Below, in pieces: positions 38,624 to 46,919 of a stretch of DNA of 64,000 nt (position 1 is the stretch's first letter; each line of letters starts with the position of its first letter). The stretch spans positions 1 through 64,000 of the forward strand of contig NZ_JAATVV010000011.1 of NCBI RefSeq assembly GCF_013184775.1. Reading direction: 5' to 3'. The notes beneath the pieces are model-generated. The model searched no databases. It was not told the DNA's origin and saw only the letters and a program-made list of their open reading frames with translations. This DNA comes from Martelella sp. HB161492 (GTDB lineage: Bacteria; Pseudomonadota; Alphaproteobacteria; Rhizobiales; Rhizobiaceae). A program made the translations under genes and the position numbers.

Positions 38624-39747
38624 CGGACGATCGTCAGCGTTTCTGCGGCACGGGTGACGGCGGTGTAGAGCCAGCGCTCGCTCATGTCGCGGAAGGCCCA
38701 GCTTTCATCGAACAGCACGACATTGTTCCACTGCGAGCCCTGGGCTTTGTGAACCGTCAGGGCATAGCCATAATCAAAGTCGTCGTAGCGCTTCTTCGTC
38801 GACCAGGGAATTTCCGTCTCACTGTCTTCAAACGCGGCTTTCAGCAGCTTGATACGCGCCGCACCGCGGTCAATATCATCATCATCCGGTTTGACGAGCA
38901 GGTTCATGCCCGGCTTCACCGTCTCGCGCGACGAGGACATGACCTGCCAGAGCGAGCCATTCAGCAGCCCCTTGGCCGGATCATTCCTGAGACAAACCAG
39001 CTTGTCACCCGCCTGCGGATGGATCTGGGTGAAGCCTTTCAGCTCGCGCAGACGCTGATTGTAGCGCCGTCGGGTGCGGTTGGTACCGACCAGAACCTGG
39101 TCGGCATCGAGCACCAGATCCTGCGTCACCTCGCGGCGCGAAATCACCCGCGCCGTACCGAAATCACCATAGTTCAGCTCCTCGCCGTTGCGCACGCGCA
39201 TGGCGAGATCGATAATCGGATTATCCCGCGCCTGACGATGAATTTCCGTCAGCAGAAAATCCGGCTCTTGCTCGGTGAAATAGCCGCCACCGGAGACAGG
39301 CGGTAGCTGGCCGGGATCGCCAAGCACCAGAACCGGCGTACCGAAGCTCATCAGATCCTGGCCAAGCTTCTCATCCACCATCGAGCATTCATCGATCACA
39401 ATGAGGGCGGCTTTGGCCAGCGGGCTCTGGCGGTTGATCGAGAACATCGGCGAAACCGAGGTCTTTCCGGTTTCCTCATTCTCGATCATTTCCTCGCCCT
39501 TGGGGCGATAGATCAGCGAATGAATCGTACGGGCATTGCTGGCGCCGCGCGCGCGCAGAACCTGCGCCGCCTTGCCGGTGAAGGCAGCGAACAGCACATC
39601 GCCATCAACATGTTCGGCGAAATGGCGGGCAAGCGTGGTCTTGCCCGTTCCGGCATAGCCGAACAGTCGGAAAATCGGTCTGCGCCCTTCCTTCAGCCAT
39701 TTCGAAACGGCCTTGAGCGCCTCATCCTGTTGCGGTGAAAACTCCAT
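38620..39747 (-). CDS. RecD-like ATP-dependent DNA helicase/AAA ATPase
   Basis: 375 residues of superfamily 1. Walker A is FGYAGTGKTTLARHF near residue 28, the Walker B equivalent is ALIVIDECSMVDEKL, motif III is LGDPGQLPPV, and motif VI is YTAVTRAAETL near the end; a UvrD/RecD-type C-terminal domain with YALTVHKAQGSQW is present. It lacks the long N-terminal domain of exonuclease V RecD, so it is a RecD-like/Pif1-like helicase of unknown cellular role. The stop lies in the border of a dispersed repeat. Confidence 0.88.
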   Translation of the reverse strand: MEFSPQQDEALKAVSKWLKEGRRPIFRLFGYAGTGKTTLARHFAEHVDGDVLFAAFTGKAAQVLRARGASNARTIHSLIYRPKGEEMIENEETGKTSVSPMFSINRQSPLAKAALIVIDECSMVDEKLGQDLMSFGTPVLVLGDPGQLPPVSGGGYFTEQEPDFLLTEIHRQARDNPIIDLAMRVRNGEELNYGDFGTARVISRREVTQDLVLDADQVLVGTNRTRRRYNQRLRELKGFTQIHPQAGDKLVCLRNDPAKGLLNGSLWQVMSSSRETVKPGMNLLVKPDDDDIDRGAARIKLLKAAFEDSETEIPWSTKKRYDDFDYGYALTVHKAQGSQWNNVVLFDESWAFRDMSERWLYTAVTRAAETLTIVR

Positions 39748-39853
39748 GGCGCGAATTGGCCGGATTCGGGCCCAAAAGGCAAGCCTCCTTTATGCGATCT
39801 GTCGCGCGGAGCTTCAGATGCGCATCTATAGCCGGCATCGCAAGGACGATGCG

Positions 39854-40453
39854 CTAGCGCAGCATCGGCCAGAGACTGGCCAGCAGCAGAACAGCCATGG
39901 TGATGTTGAACACTCTGAGGCGTCCGGGATGCGCAAGCCACTGGCTGAGCGCAGAGCCGAATCCGGCCCAGATCGACACCGAAAACAACGAGACAATGCC
40001 GAAGAAGCCAGCAACCAGAGCAACGCTGGATATATAGGCAGACTGGCTGGTATAGAGGGCCATCGCCGTCATGCCCATGATCCATGCCTTGGGGTTGACC
40101 CACTGGAAGGCGACGGCCTGCAGAAAGCTCAAGGGCCTGCCCCTGGAATTGGCCGTCCCCTCGCCCATGCTGCGCGTGGTGGCGATCTTCCAGGCAATCC
40201 AGACAAGATAGGCGCCGCCTGCGATCTTCGTCGCCAGGAAGAGCGGCGGAAACGCCGTCAGCAGCGCACCGAGCCCTGCACCGACGCAGGCCAGCAGAAA
40301 GGCAAAACCGAAGGCGATGCCGGCGATATGCGGCAGGGTGCGGACATAGCCGAAATTCACGCCGGATGTGAAGGCCATCATGTTGTTCGGCCCCGGTGAA
40401 AGCGAGGCTGCGATGGCAAATCCCGACAATGCGAAAAATGTTTCCAGAGGCAT
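39854..40453 (-). CDS. LysE/RhtB-family exporter, copy 1
   Basis: 199 residues with about six membrane helices and the family signature LSPGPNNMMAFTSGVNFGYVRTLPHIAG in two adjacent stretches near residue 22. The RhtB/LysE family exports amino acids and related compounds; the substrate is unknown. The gene is closely related to its neighbour at 40531-41124. ATG at 40453 with GGAG six bases upstream is chosen over a TTG four codons earlier. Confidence 0.88.
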   Translation of the reverse strand: MPLETFFALSGFAIAASLSPGPNNMMAFTSGVNFGYVRTLPHIAGIAFGFAFLLACVGAGLGALLTAFPPLFLATKIAGGAYLVWIAWKIATTRSMGEGTANSRGRPLSFLQAVAFQWVNPKAWIMGMTAMALYTSQSAYISSVALVAGFFGIVSLFSVSIWAGFGSALSQWLAHPGRLRVFNITMAVLLLASLWPMLR

Positions 40454-40530
40454 GGTGATCTCCAAGGGCCAGGGAAATGCTAGTCCCGGCCCGCAGTGAT
40501 CTCAAGCACCCCAGGAATAAAGCCCGCCGT

Positions 40531-41124
40531 CTACTTCAGCATTGGCCAGAGACTGAGCACCAGCAGCGTTGCCATCGACAGGTTGAAACCGCGCAGATAA
40601 CGCGGGCGCTGCAGATATTGGCGCAGTGCCGTACCGAAACCGGTCCAGACAGACACGCTGATCGTCGACATGGCTGCGAACGACAAGACGACCAGCACAG
40701 CCATCACCGCATAAGGGCCTTCGCTTGTGAACGCCGCCATGGCCGCGAGCGCGGAAACCCAGCCCTTCGGGTTGACCCACTGAAAGGCGGCGGCCTGGGC
40801 GAAGGTCATCGGGGTTCGGGCAGCATCGCTCTTGGCAATCGTGTTCCGCGTTGCCAGACGCCAGGCCAGGTAGAGGAGATAGAGACCACCGGCGACTTTC
40901 AGCGCGTTCAGCAGCGGCGGAAACGACGTGATCAGGATGCCGAGCCCGGCGCCAACGGCCGTCTGCAGCACCATCGAGCCGAAAATCACACCGCTCATAT
41001 GCGGCAAAGTGCGTTTGAAGCCGAAATTGGCGCCGGAAGCCAGCAGCATCATATTGTTGGGCCCGGGCGTGATCACGGCGGCAAAGGCAAAGCCGATCAA
41101 CGTCAGAATAATACCCAGCGCCAT
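40531..41124 (-). CDS. LysE/RhtB-family exporter, copy 2
   Basis: 197 residues with about six hydrophobic segments and ITPGPNNMMLLASGANFGFKRT near the N-terminus, the same motif as copy 1, plus FQWVNPKGWVSALAAMAAF as in copy 1 (FQWVNPKAWIMGMTAMALY). ATG at 41124, eight bases after GAGG; a longer frame upstream lacks family sequence. Together with copy 1 and a damaged third member it forms a three-gene array downstream of ilvIH on the same strand. Confidence 0.88.
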   Translation of the reverse strand: MALGIILTLIGFAFAAVITPGPNNMMLLASGANFGFKRTLPHMSGVIFGSMVLQTAVGAGLGILITSFPPLLNALKVAGGLYLLYLAWRLATRNTIAKSDAARTPMTFAQAAAFQWVNPKGWVSALAAMAAFTSEGPYAVMAVLVVLSFAAMSTISVSVWTGFGTALRQYLQRPRYLRGFNLSMATLLVLSLWPMLK

Positions 41125-41279
41125 GGAAAGACCTCGATGATTTCGGCCGTGCGGCCGTGCTGATCTATTGGTCTTTCGTAGTAAGCAAGCGGTTTGAAAG
41201 CTGACAACTGACAAGTGTGCATAGCTGCCTCACGCATTTTGCGTGCGTTGCAGCATGAGCGTATCGTGATGGTGCGGCG

Positions 41280-41880
41280 TTACCAGAACAGCCAGAGCGG
41301 AACCTGTGTCGCGACAAGCAGCAGCACCGGCGCGGTGCGCCCCAGCTTCGAACATTGCGTCCGGTTGCAGATGGCCTGCATCTGTCGCCCGGCCAGCAGC
41401 CAGACTAGGCTGGCGATCAGACGGACCGAGGCGCAGATCGCAATGGCGACCGGAAACCACCTCAGGAATCTAAGGTCATTGGCATAGAGCAGAAACAGTG
41501 CCAGCGCGGTGAACCATTGCCGCGGACTGATCCATTGCAGCATCAGCGTCTCGGAGAAGGACCGGCAATCGTGGACGAAAAGCACGCGATCGGCCGGCAG
41601 GGAGCGCCAGAGCGAGAGGGCCATGAAGATGAAGATCACCAGGCCAATGACGCGCAGAAAGAGACCGATGTGCGGCAATGCAAACATCAGCGCTCCGGTC
41701 AGACAGGCGGCCCAGGCCTGCAGGCTGACCTGACCGATCAGCGAACCTGATATTGACGGCACCGATAGCGTGTCGCCGGCCTTTGACGGCCAACGACATC
41801 ATGTAAAAATTATCAGGCCCCGGCGGCAGAAAGGCCGCCAGAGCCAGCCCGGTAAGGGCCAGAAGAGCTTCCTGCGTCAT
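41280..41880 (-). pseudogene. LysE-family exporter, frameshifted
   Basis: The reverse strand from ATG 41880 (after GGGAGGAGAG) reads TQEALLALTGLALAAFLPPGPDNFYMMSLAVKGRRHA, the LysE start, and then loses family similarity. From about 41760 a different frame carries SGSLIGQVSLQAWAACLTGALMFALPHIGL to a stop at 41280, the LysE C-terminal part. Together they give a 601-base unit, one base off a multiple of three, so a single indel near 41740-41765 breaks the gene. A sequencing error is an alternative. The substrate is unknown. Confidence 0.8.
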
Positions 41881-41914
41881 CTCTCCTCCCTGGAGCTGGA
41901 CGCCATGCAAGTCT

Positions 41915-42487
41915 TCACATTCCCTGCGCGCCACGGTTCATCGAAGCTGGTCCGGTTCTGCAGATCTCAACCAGCCCAAGCGGCCGCAAGACCGCGATGA
42001 ACTGATCCACTTTCGACACCTTGCCCGTCAGTTCGAACATGAAGTGCTCCACTGTAGCATCAACGACCTTGGCATTGAAAGCATCTGCTAGTCGAAGCGC
42101 TTCAGCGCGCAACTCGCCACGTCCAGCGATCTTGATCAGCGCAACCTCCCGTTCTACCGGGCCATCCTGGCCGAGTTCGCGGGCGCGCACCGAAAGATCA
42201 ACGACCTTGTGCACAGGAACAAGGCGGTCCAGCTGTGCCTTGATCTGCTCCAGCACTTCCGGCGTTCCCTTGGTGACGACGGTGATTCGCGAAACATGCG
42301 CCTCGTGCTCGGTTTCCGAAACGGTGAGGCTCTCGATGTTGTAGCCGCGGCCTGAAAACAGGCCGATGACCCGGGCAAGGACGCCCGGCTCGTTGGCAAC
42401 GAGGATGGACAGCGTGTGGCGCTCGGCAATCGTATGCTGCCGGCTGATGAAATAGGCCGAACCGGTCGGCTGTAGCTTGGCATTCAT
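41915..42487 (-). CDS. ilvH: Acetolactate synthase small (regulatory) subunit
   Basis: Regulatory partner of IlvI: confers valine feedback sensitivity and stimulates the large subunit. The 190-residue protein has the ACT domain (HTLSILVANEPGVLARVIGLFSGRGYNIESL, about residues 25-55) and the C-terminal ferredoxin-like domain with VDQFIAVLRPLG. ATG at 42487 with AAGGGGT upstream; an upstream in-frame start is not supported. The gene begins 17 bases after the ilvI stop, and the two form one operon behind an attenuator. Confidence 0.96.
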   Translation of the reverse strand: MNAKLQPTGSAYFISRQHTIAERHTLSILVANEPGVLARVIGLFSGRGYNIESLTVSETEHEAHVSRITVVTKGTPEVLEQIKAQLDRLVPVHKVVDLSVRARELGQDGPVEREVALIKIAGRGELRAEALRLADAFNAKVVDATVEHFMFELTGKVSKVDQFIAVLRPLGLVEICRTGPASMNRGAQGM

Positions 42488-42503
42488 TGTCTTTACCCCT
42501 TCA

Positions 42504-44282
42504 TCAAACCAGCTGGCGACCCTTGGCGTCGATGGCCGTGGCAACGGCCTCGTCGCTGGCTTCGTCCGGCAACAGCATTTCGTTATGCGCCTTGCCCGAC
42601 GGGATCATCGGGAAGCAATTGGCAAGATTGGCGACGCGGCAATCGAAGATCACCGGCTTCGGGCTCTCGATCATGCGGATGATCGCCTCATCGAGATCGG
42701 CCGGATCGTCGCAATAGATGCCCTCGCCGCCATAGGCCTCGGCCAGCTTGACGAAATCGGGCATTGCCTCGGTATAGGAATGGGACAGCCGGTTGCCATG
42801 CAGAAGCTGCTGCCACTGGCGCACCATCCCCATATACTGATTGTTCAGGATGAAGATCTTGATCGGTGCATTGTGCTGGACCGCCGCCGACATTTCCTGA
42901 ATGCACATCTGGATCGAGGCGTCGCCGGCAACATCGATGACGAGGCTCCCGGGATGGGCGATCTGAACGCCAAGCGCTGCCGGCAGACCATAGCCCATCG
43001 TCCCGAGACCGCCCGATGTCATCCAGCGGTTCGGCTCGTCGAAGTCGATGAACTGCGCCGCCCACATCTGGTGCTGGCCGACTTCCGTGGTGATGTAGAA
43101 GTCCCGGCCCTGCATATGCGCATTCAGCCGCTCCAGCGCATATTGCGGCATGATGACGTCCTTGCTCGGCGTATAGGCAAAGCAGTTGCGCGCGCGCCAG
43201 CGTTCGATATCACTCCACCAGTTCTTCAAAGACGGCCTGGCCGGTTCCTTTGGCAGCGCCCGCCACAGACGGACCATCTCCTCCAGAACGTGGGCGACAT
43301 CGCCGAGAATCGGAATATCGACGCGGATATTCTTGTTGATCGACGACGGATCGATATCGATATGGATCTTCTTCGAATTGGGCGCGAATGCATCAACCCG
43401 GCCGGTGATGCGGTCGTCGAAACGGGCGCCGATACAGACCATCACATCGCATTCATGCATGGCGAGATTGGCCTGATAGGAACCATGCATGCCCAGCATG
43501 CCGAGCCAGTTCTTGCCCGATGCTGGATAGGACCCCAGTCCCATCAGCGTCGAGGTGATCGGAAAATCGGTGATCTCGACCAGCTCGCGCAGCAGGCGAA
43601 CTGCGTCCGGCCCGGAATTGATGACACCGCCACCGGTATAGAGAACCGGATGCCTGGCATTGGCCATCAGTTCGACGGCGGCCTGAATGGCAGCGGCATC
43701 GCCTGAAACACGCGGCTGATAGCTCTCGCGGACCGGGTGATCGGCCAGTGACGTATAGCGCCCCATGGCGAACTGGACATCCTTCGGGATATCGACAACA
43801 ACCGGGCCCGGCCGGCCGGTCCTGGCGATGCGGAAAGCCTCATGAATGACGCTCGCCAGCTCGTTCACATCCTTGACCAGCCAGTTGTATTTGGTGCAAG
43901 GGCGCGTGATGCCGACCGTATCGCATTCCTGAAAGGCGTCCGAGCCGATCAGCGAGGTCGGAACCTGGCCGGACAGGCAGACGATCGGGATCGAATCCAT
44001 CAGCGCATCCTGCAGCGGCGTCACGGCATTGGTCGCGCCCGGGCCGGAGGTGACCAGCATGACGCCAACCTTGCCGGTGGAACGGGCATAGCCTTCGGCC
44101 GCATGGCCGGCACCCTGTTCATGACGCACGAGCACGTGCTGGATATCGTCCTGCTGGAAGATTTCGTCATAGATCGGAAGCACAGCGCCACCCGGATATC
44201 CGAAGATGTGCTCTACCCCGTTCTCTTTCAGCGCCTGGAGGACGATCTCCGCGCCCGTCATCATGTTTTCCTTAGCAGTCAT
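42504..44282 (-). CDS. ilvI: Acetolactate synthase large (catalytic) subunit
   Basis: ThDP enzyme that joins two pyruvates (or pyruvate and 2-oxobutyrate), the first committed step of branched-chain amino acid synthesis. The 592-residue protein has HIFGYPGGAVLPIYDEI near residue 25, HEQGAGHAAEGYAR with the catalytic Glu near 58, the FAD region in the middle, and GDASIQMCIQEMSAAVQHN, the ThDP motif, near 456. The ATG at 44282 is preferred; a second lies six codons on. A leader peptide and attenuator lie 60-170 bases upstream, so expression likely responds to charged Ile/Leu/Val tRNA. Confidence 0.96.
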   Translation of the reverse strand: MTAKENMMTGAEIVLQALKENGVEHIFGYPGGAVLPIYDEIFQQDDIQHVLVRHEQGAGHAAEGYARSTGKVGVMLVTSGPGATNAVTPLQDALMDSIPIVCLSGQVPTSLIGSDAFQECDTVGITRPCTKYNWLVKDVNELASVIHEAFRIARTGRPGPVVVDIPKDVQFAMGRYTSLADHPVRESYQPRVSGDAAAIQAAVELMANARHPVLYTGGGVINSGPDAVRLLRELVEITDFPITSTLMGLGSYPASGKNWLGMLGMHGSYQANLAMHECDVMVCIGARFDDRITGRVDAFAPNSKKIHIDIDPSSINKNIRVDIPILGDVAHVLEEMVRLWRALPKEPARPSLKNWWSDIERWRARNCFAYTPSKDVIMPQYALERLNAHMQGRDFYITTEVGQHQMWAAQFIDFDEPNRWMTSGGLGTMGYGLPAALGVQIAHPGSLVIDVAGDASIQMCIQEMSAAVQHNAPIKIFILNNQYMGMVRQWQQLLHGNRLSHSYTEAMPDFVKLAEAYGGEGIYCDDPADLDEAIIRMIESPKPVIFDCRVANLANCFPMIPSGKAHNEMLLPDEASDEAVATAIDAKGRQLV

Positions 44283-44340
44283 CGCTTCATTTCCGTCTCG
44301 ATGGTCCGTTGAATGGATGTTTCCGGTTGTTTTCAGGCAT

Positions 44341-44364
44341 AAAAAAAGCCCCCTTGAGGGAGCC
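44341..44364 (-). terminator. ilvIH attenuator (intrinsic terminator hairpin)
   Basis: On the reverse strand GGCTCCC-TCAA-GGGGGCT, a 7-bp stem with two wobble pairs and a four-base loop, followed by seven T. It lies between the leader peptide and ilvI, 59 bases before the ilvI ATG. An alternative structure pairing TCGCGCATGGG with CCCATGCGCGA spans 44370-44432 upstream of it and probably acts as the competing fold. Confidence 0.8.
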
Positions 44365-44397
44365 GTTTGTCGCGCATGGGAGGCTACTGCCGAACGG

Positions 44398-44454
44398 TTA
44401 CACCGTTCTGCCCATGCGCGATCCCACCACAATAAGGAGTGCCTTGATAATCAT
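44398..44454 (-). CDS. Branched-chain leader peptide of the ilvIH attenuator
   Basis: Reverse-strand ATG at 44454 to TAA at 44398 encodes MIIKALLIVVGSRMGRTV: seven of the first ten residues are Ile, Leu or Val, including the run LLIVV. Stalling on those codons under Ile/Leu/Val shortage would free the alternative hairpin and prevent the terminator at 44341-44364. The promoter just upstream places the transcription start at or next to the ATG, so the mRNA may be leaderless. No good ribosome-binding site is present, which agrees with that. Too short for most gene callers. Confidence 0.8.
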   Translation of the reverse strand: MIIKALLIVVGSRMGRTV

Positions 44455-44460
44455 GGAAGC

Positions 44461-44489
44461 CTGATACCCTCTAAACGCCACCCCGTCAA
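44461..44489 (-). promoter_or_regulatory. Promoter of the ilvIH leader
   Basis: Reverse-strand -35 TTGACG (44489-44484), 17-base spacer and -10 TATCAG (44466-44461). It predicts a start near 44454, the first base of the leader-peptide ATG. Confidence 0.6.
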
Positions 44490-44548
44490 CAAGGACTGCA
44501 AGAAAAATAGCCAAATGCGACCTTCTGTGAAATATTATTAAGCAAATG

Positions 44549-45457
44549 TCAGTTTGCCGCCCCGGACAGCGGATCGAAACGTGCCCAATCCGCGCCCATC
44601 TGATTGCGAAACCACGTCATCTGACGTTTGGCATATTGCCGGGTTGCCGCACTGGCCTTCTCAATGACCTCTTCACGCGTCATCTTCCCGTCCAGCATGG
44701 CGGCGATTTCGCGCACACCGATCGCTTTCATCAGCGGTTGTGCCGGGGACAGGTCGAGCGCCATCAGCGCCCTCACCTCCTCGACCGCGCCCTGATCAAG
44801 CATGGCCGCGAAACGGCTGTTGATGCGCTGATGCAATGCGGCGCGCTCAGGCAGAACGACAATCTTCTGCGCCCGGGCCGCATCGACAAGCGGAACTGAA
44901 TTTTCCGCCTGAAACGTCGCAATCGACCGGCCCGTGCTTTCAAGAACCTCCAGCGCCCGCACGATCCGCTGCGCATCGCCCGGCCCGAGTTTCGCTGCCA
45001 CGGTCGGATCCCTTGCCTCAAGCTCGGCATGAAGGGCCTTTGCGCCGCCTGCCTGCTGCAGGCCGCGATAATGGCCGCGCACGGCCGGATCAATCGCCGG
45101 CATGACCGCGATGCCTTCCGTCAGCGCCTTGAAATAGAGCCCGGTTCCACCGACGAAGACCGGTTTCTTGCCATCCAGCTGCTTCATCACCTCGCTGACG
45201 TCATCCAGCCAGCGGCCGGTGGAATAATCGCCGGCAGCCGGTACATGGCCGTAGAGCCTGTGCGGCCGGATCGCGAGATCGGCTTGCGCCGGCCGGGCTG
45301 TCAGCACCGCGAGCGTGTCGTAGACCTGCATGCTGTCGGCATTGATAATGATGCCATCAATGCGCGCAGCAATGTCGAGCGCAAGCGCAGACTTGCCGCC
45401 CGCCGTCGGTCCCGTTATCAGATAGGCATCAAAACTGTCGTTTAAGGAAATATCCAT
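44549..45457 (-). CDS. miaA: tRNA dimethylallyltransferase
   Basis: Adds dimethylallyl to A37 of tRNAs reading UNN codons. The 302-residue protein has the P-loop LITGPTAGGKSALALDIA at residues 14-31, INADSMQVYD near 40, the GGTGLYFKAL segment near 103, and RQYAKRQMTWFRNQ near the C-terminus. The ATG at 45457 gives the family start; a longer frame upstream overlaps serB on the opposite strand. Its start codon shares three bases with the opposite serB start codon. Divergent overlap means each gene's leader lies within the other. Confidence 0.93.
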   Translation of the reverse strand: MDISLNDSFDAYLITGPTAGGKSALALDIAARIDGIIINADSMQVYDTLAVLTARPAQADLAIRPHRLYGHVPAAGDYSTGRWLDDVSEVMKQLDGKKPVFVGGTGLYFKALTEGIAVMPAIDPAVRGHYRGLQQAGGAKALHAELEARDPTVAAKLGPGDAQRIVRALEVLESTGRSIATFQAENSVPLVDAARAQKIVVLPERAALHQRINSRFAAMLDQGAVEEVRALMALDLSPAQPLMKAIGVREIAAMLDGKMTREEVIEKASAATRQYAKRQMTWFRNQMGADWARFDPLSGAAN

Positions 45458-46334
45458 GGCTCTCGTTGCCACGCTCATCACCAATCCGTCAAACCCGATT
45501 TTGAGCGAAGCGCTGGTGAAAGCAGCAGCGGCTGCCTCCGGTGCCGAAAGCACCGCCTGGCTTGCCGAAGGTGTTGCGGCCGATCTCTTCTTCTCCGCTG
45601 ATGCCGATCGCGCCGCCATCGAACGGGCGCTTGATGGTGCACCGGTTGATATCGTCATTCAACAGGCCGAAACCCGCCGCAAGAAGGCATTGCTTGCCGA
45701 TATGGATTCCACCATGATCGGTCAGGAATGCATCGACGAGCTGGCGGCCGAAGTCGGGCTCAAGGAAAAGGTCGCAGCGATTACCGCGCGCGCCATGAAT
45801 GGCGAGATCGAGTTTGAGCCGGCGGTGCGCGAACGGGTCGGCCTCTTGAAGGGGCTGCCGATTGCAATCGTCGACGAGATCATCGCCAAACGCATCACGC
45901 TGACGCCGGGCGGACGCGAACTGATCGCCACCATGAAGGCCAATGGCGGCTACACTGCGCTTGTGTCCGGCGGCTTCACTGTCTTCACCAGCCGGATCGG
46001 CGCCATGATCGGCTTTGACGAGAACCGCGCCAATATCCTGAACGAGGAAGACGGTCTCCTGACGGGAACCGTTGCCGAACCTATCCTCGGCAAGCAGGCC
46101 AAGGTCGAGGCACTCCATGACGTGGCGAAGAAGCGCGGTATCGGTCTTGAGGATGTCATGGTTGTCGGCGACGGCGCCAATGATCTCGGCATGATCCAGC
46201 TAGCCGGCGCCGGGGTCGCGCTGCATGCCAAGCCAACAGTCGCGGCGCAGGCGGAAATTCGTATTGATTACGGTGACCTGACCGCACTTCTTTACATTCA
46301 GGGTTATCGGCGCGAAGACTTTGCGACCGATTGA
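45456..46334 (+). CDS. serB: Phosphoserine phosphatase
   Basis: Last step of serine synthesis. The 292-residue HAD enzyme has an N-terminal ACT-like region (residues 1-70) and the catalytic domain with nucleophile Asp82 and Asp84 in LADMDSTMIGQECIDELA, Ser in ALVSGGFTVF and motif IV GDGANDLGMIQLAG. The ATG is at 45456, with TTTAAGGAAATAT upstream inside miaA. It overlaps the opposite-strand miaA start codon. It is followed nine bases on by a GNAT gene on the same strand. Confidence 0.96.
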   Translation: MALVATLITNPSNPILSEALVKAAAAASGAESTAWLAEGVAADLFFSADADRAAIERALDGAPVDIVIQQAETRRKKALLADMDSTMIGQECIDELAAEVGLKEKVAAITARAMNGEIEFEPAVRERVGLLKGLPIAIVDEIIAKRITLTPGGRELIATMKANGGYTALVSGGFTVFTSRIGAMIGFDENRANILNEEDGLLTGTVAEPILGKQAKVEALHDVAKKRGIGLEDVMVVGDGANDLGMIQLAGAGVALHAKPTVAAQAEIRIDYGDLTALLYIQGYRREDFATD

Positions 46335-46343
46335 GGGGATAAG

Positions 46344-46919
46344 ATGCTGATCGCCGAGACCGACCGCCTGATCATCAGGAACTGGCGCGATAGCGACCGC
46401 GATCTCCATTTCGAGATCAATTCCGATGAGCGCGTCATGGAATTCTTTCCCATGCGGCGCAGCCGGGAGGAATCCGATGCGATTTTCGACATGGTGCGTG
46501 ACAAGATCAGCAATACCGGTCTCGGCTTCTATGCCCTCGAACTGAAGCGGGACGGCGCGCCGATCGGCTTTTGCGGGCTCAATGACCGCTATTCCGCACC
46601 GGTGGAGCCCGCCGGCACCTATGAGATCGGCTGGCGGCTGGCGGCCCGCTACTGGGGCAAGGGCTATGCCAGTGAAGCAGCGCGTGCGCTCATGACGCTG
46701 GGCTTTGAAACGCATTCTCAGCAGCAGATCGTTGCTTTTGCCGTGGCCGGCAATCACCGCTCGACGGCGGTGATGGAACGGCTTGGCATGAAGCGCGATG
46801 TCGCTGCCGATTTCGACCATCCGGCGGTGCCGGACAGCCACCCGCAGCTGAAGCGCCACGTGCTCTACCGGATCTTTCGGGAAGACTGGCGGAAAGCCGC
46901 TATTCCAGAACGAGGCTGA
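46344..46919 (+). CDS. GNAT-family N-acetyltransferase (RimJ/RimL type)
   Basis: 191 residues. RLIIRNWRDSDRD at the N-terminus, YEIGWRLAARYWGKGYASEAARALMTLGFE with the acetyl-CoA binding GKGYASEA stretch, and AGNHRSTAVMERLGM form the GNAT core. Such proteins acetylate ribosomal proteins, amino acids or small molecules; the substrate is not predictable. The ATG at 46344 follows GGGGATAAG. It probably shares transcription with serB, and its 3' end overlaps the convergent degP-like gene by 20 bases. Confidence 0.88.
   Translation: MLIAETDRLIIRNWRDSDRDLHFEINSDERVMEFFPMRRSREESDAIFDMVRDKISNTGLGFYALELKRDGAPIGFCGLNDRYSAPVEPAGTYEIGWRLAARYWGKGYASEAARALMTLGFETHSQQQIVAFAVAGNHRSTAVMERLGMKRDVAADFDHPAVPDSHPQLKRHVLYRIFREDWRKAAIPERG

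Noticed and set aside
42477-43706. Forward open frame of about 410 codons
   Set aside because: It is antisense to ilvI and ilvH, which are unambiguous. No motif or start site supports it.
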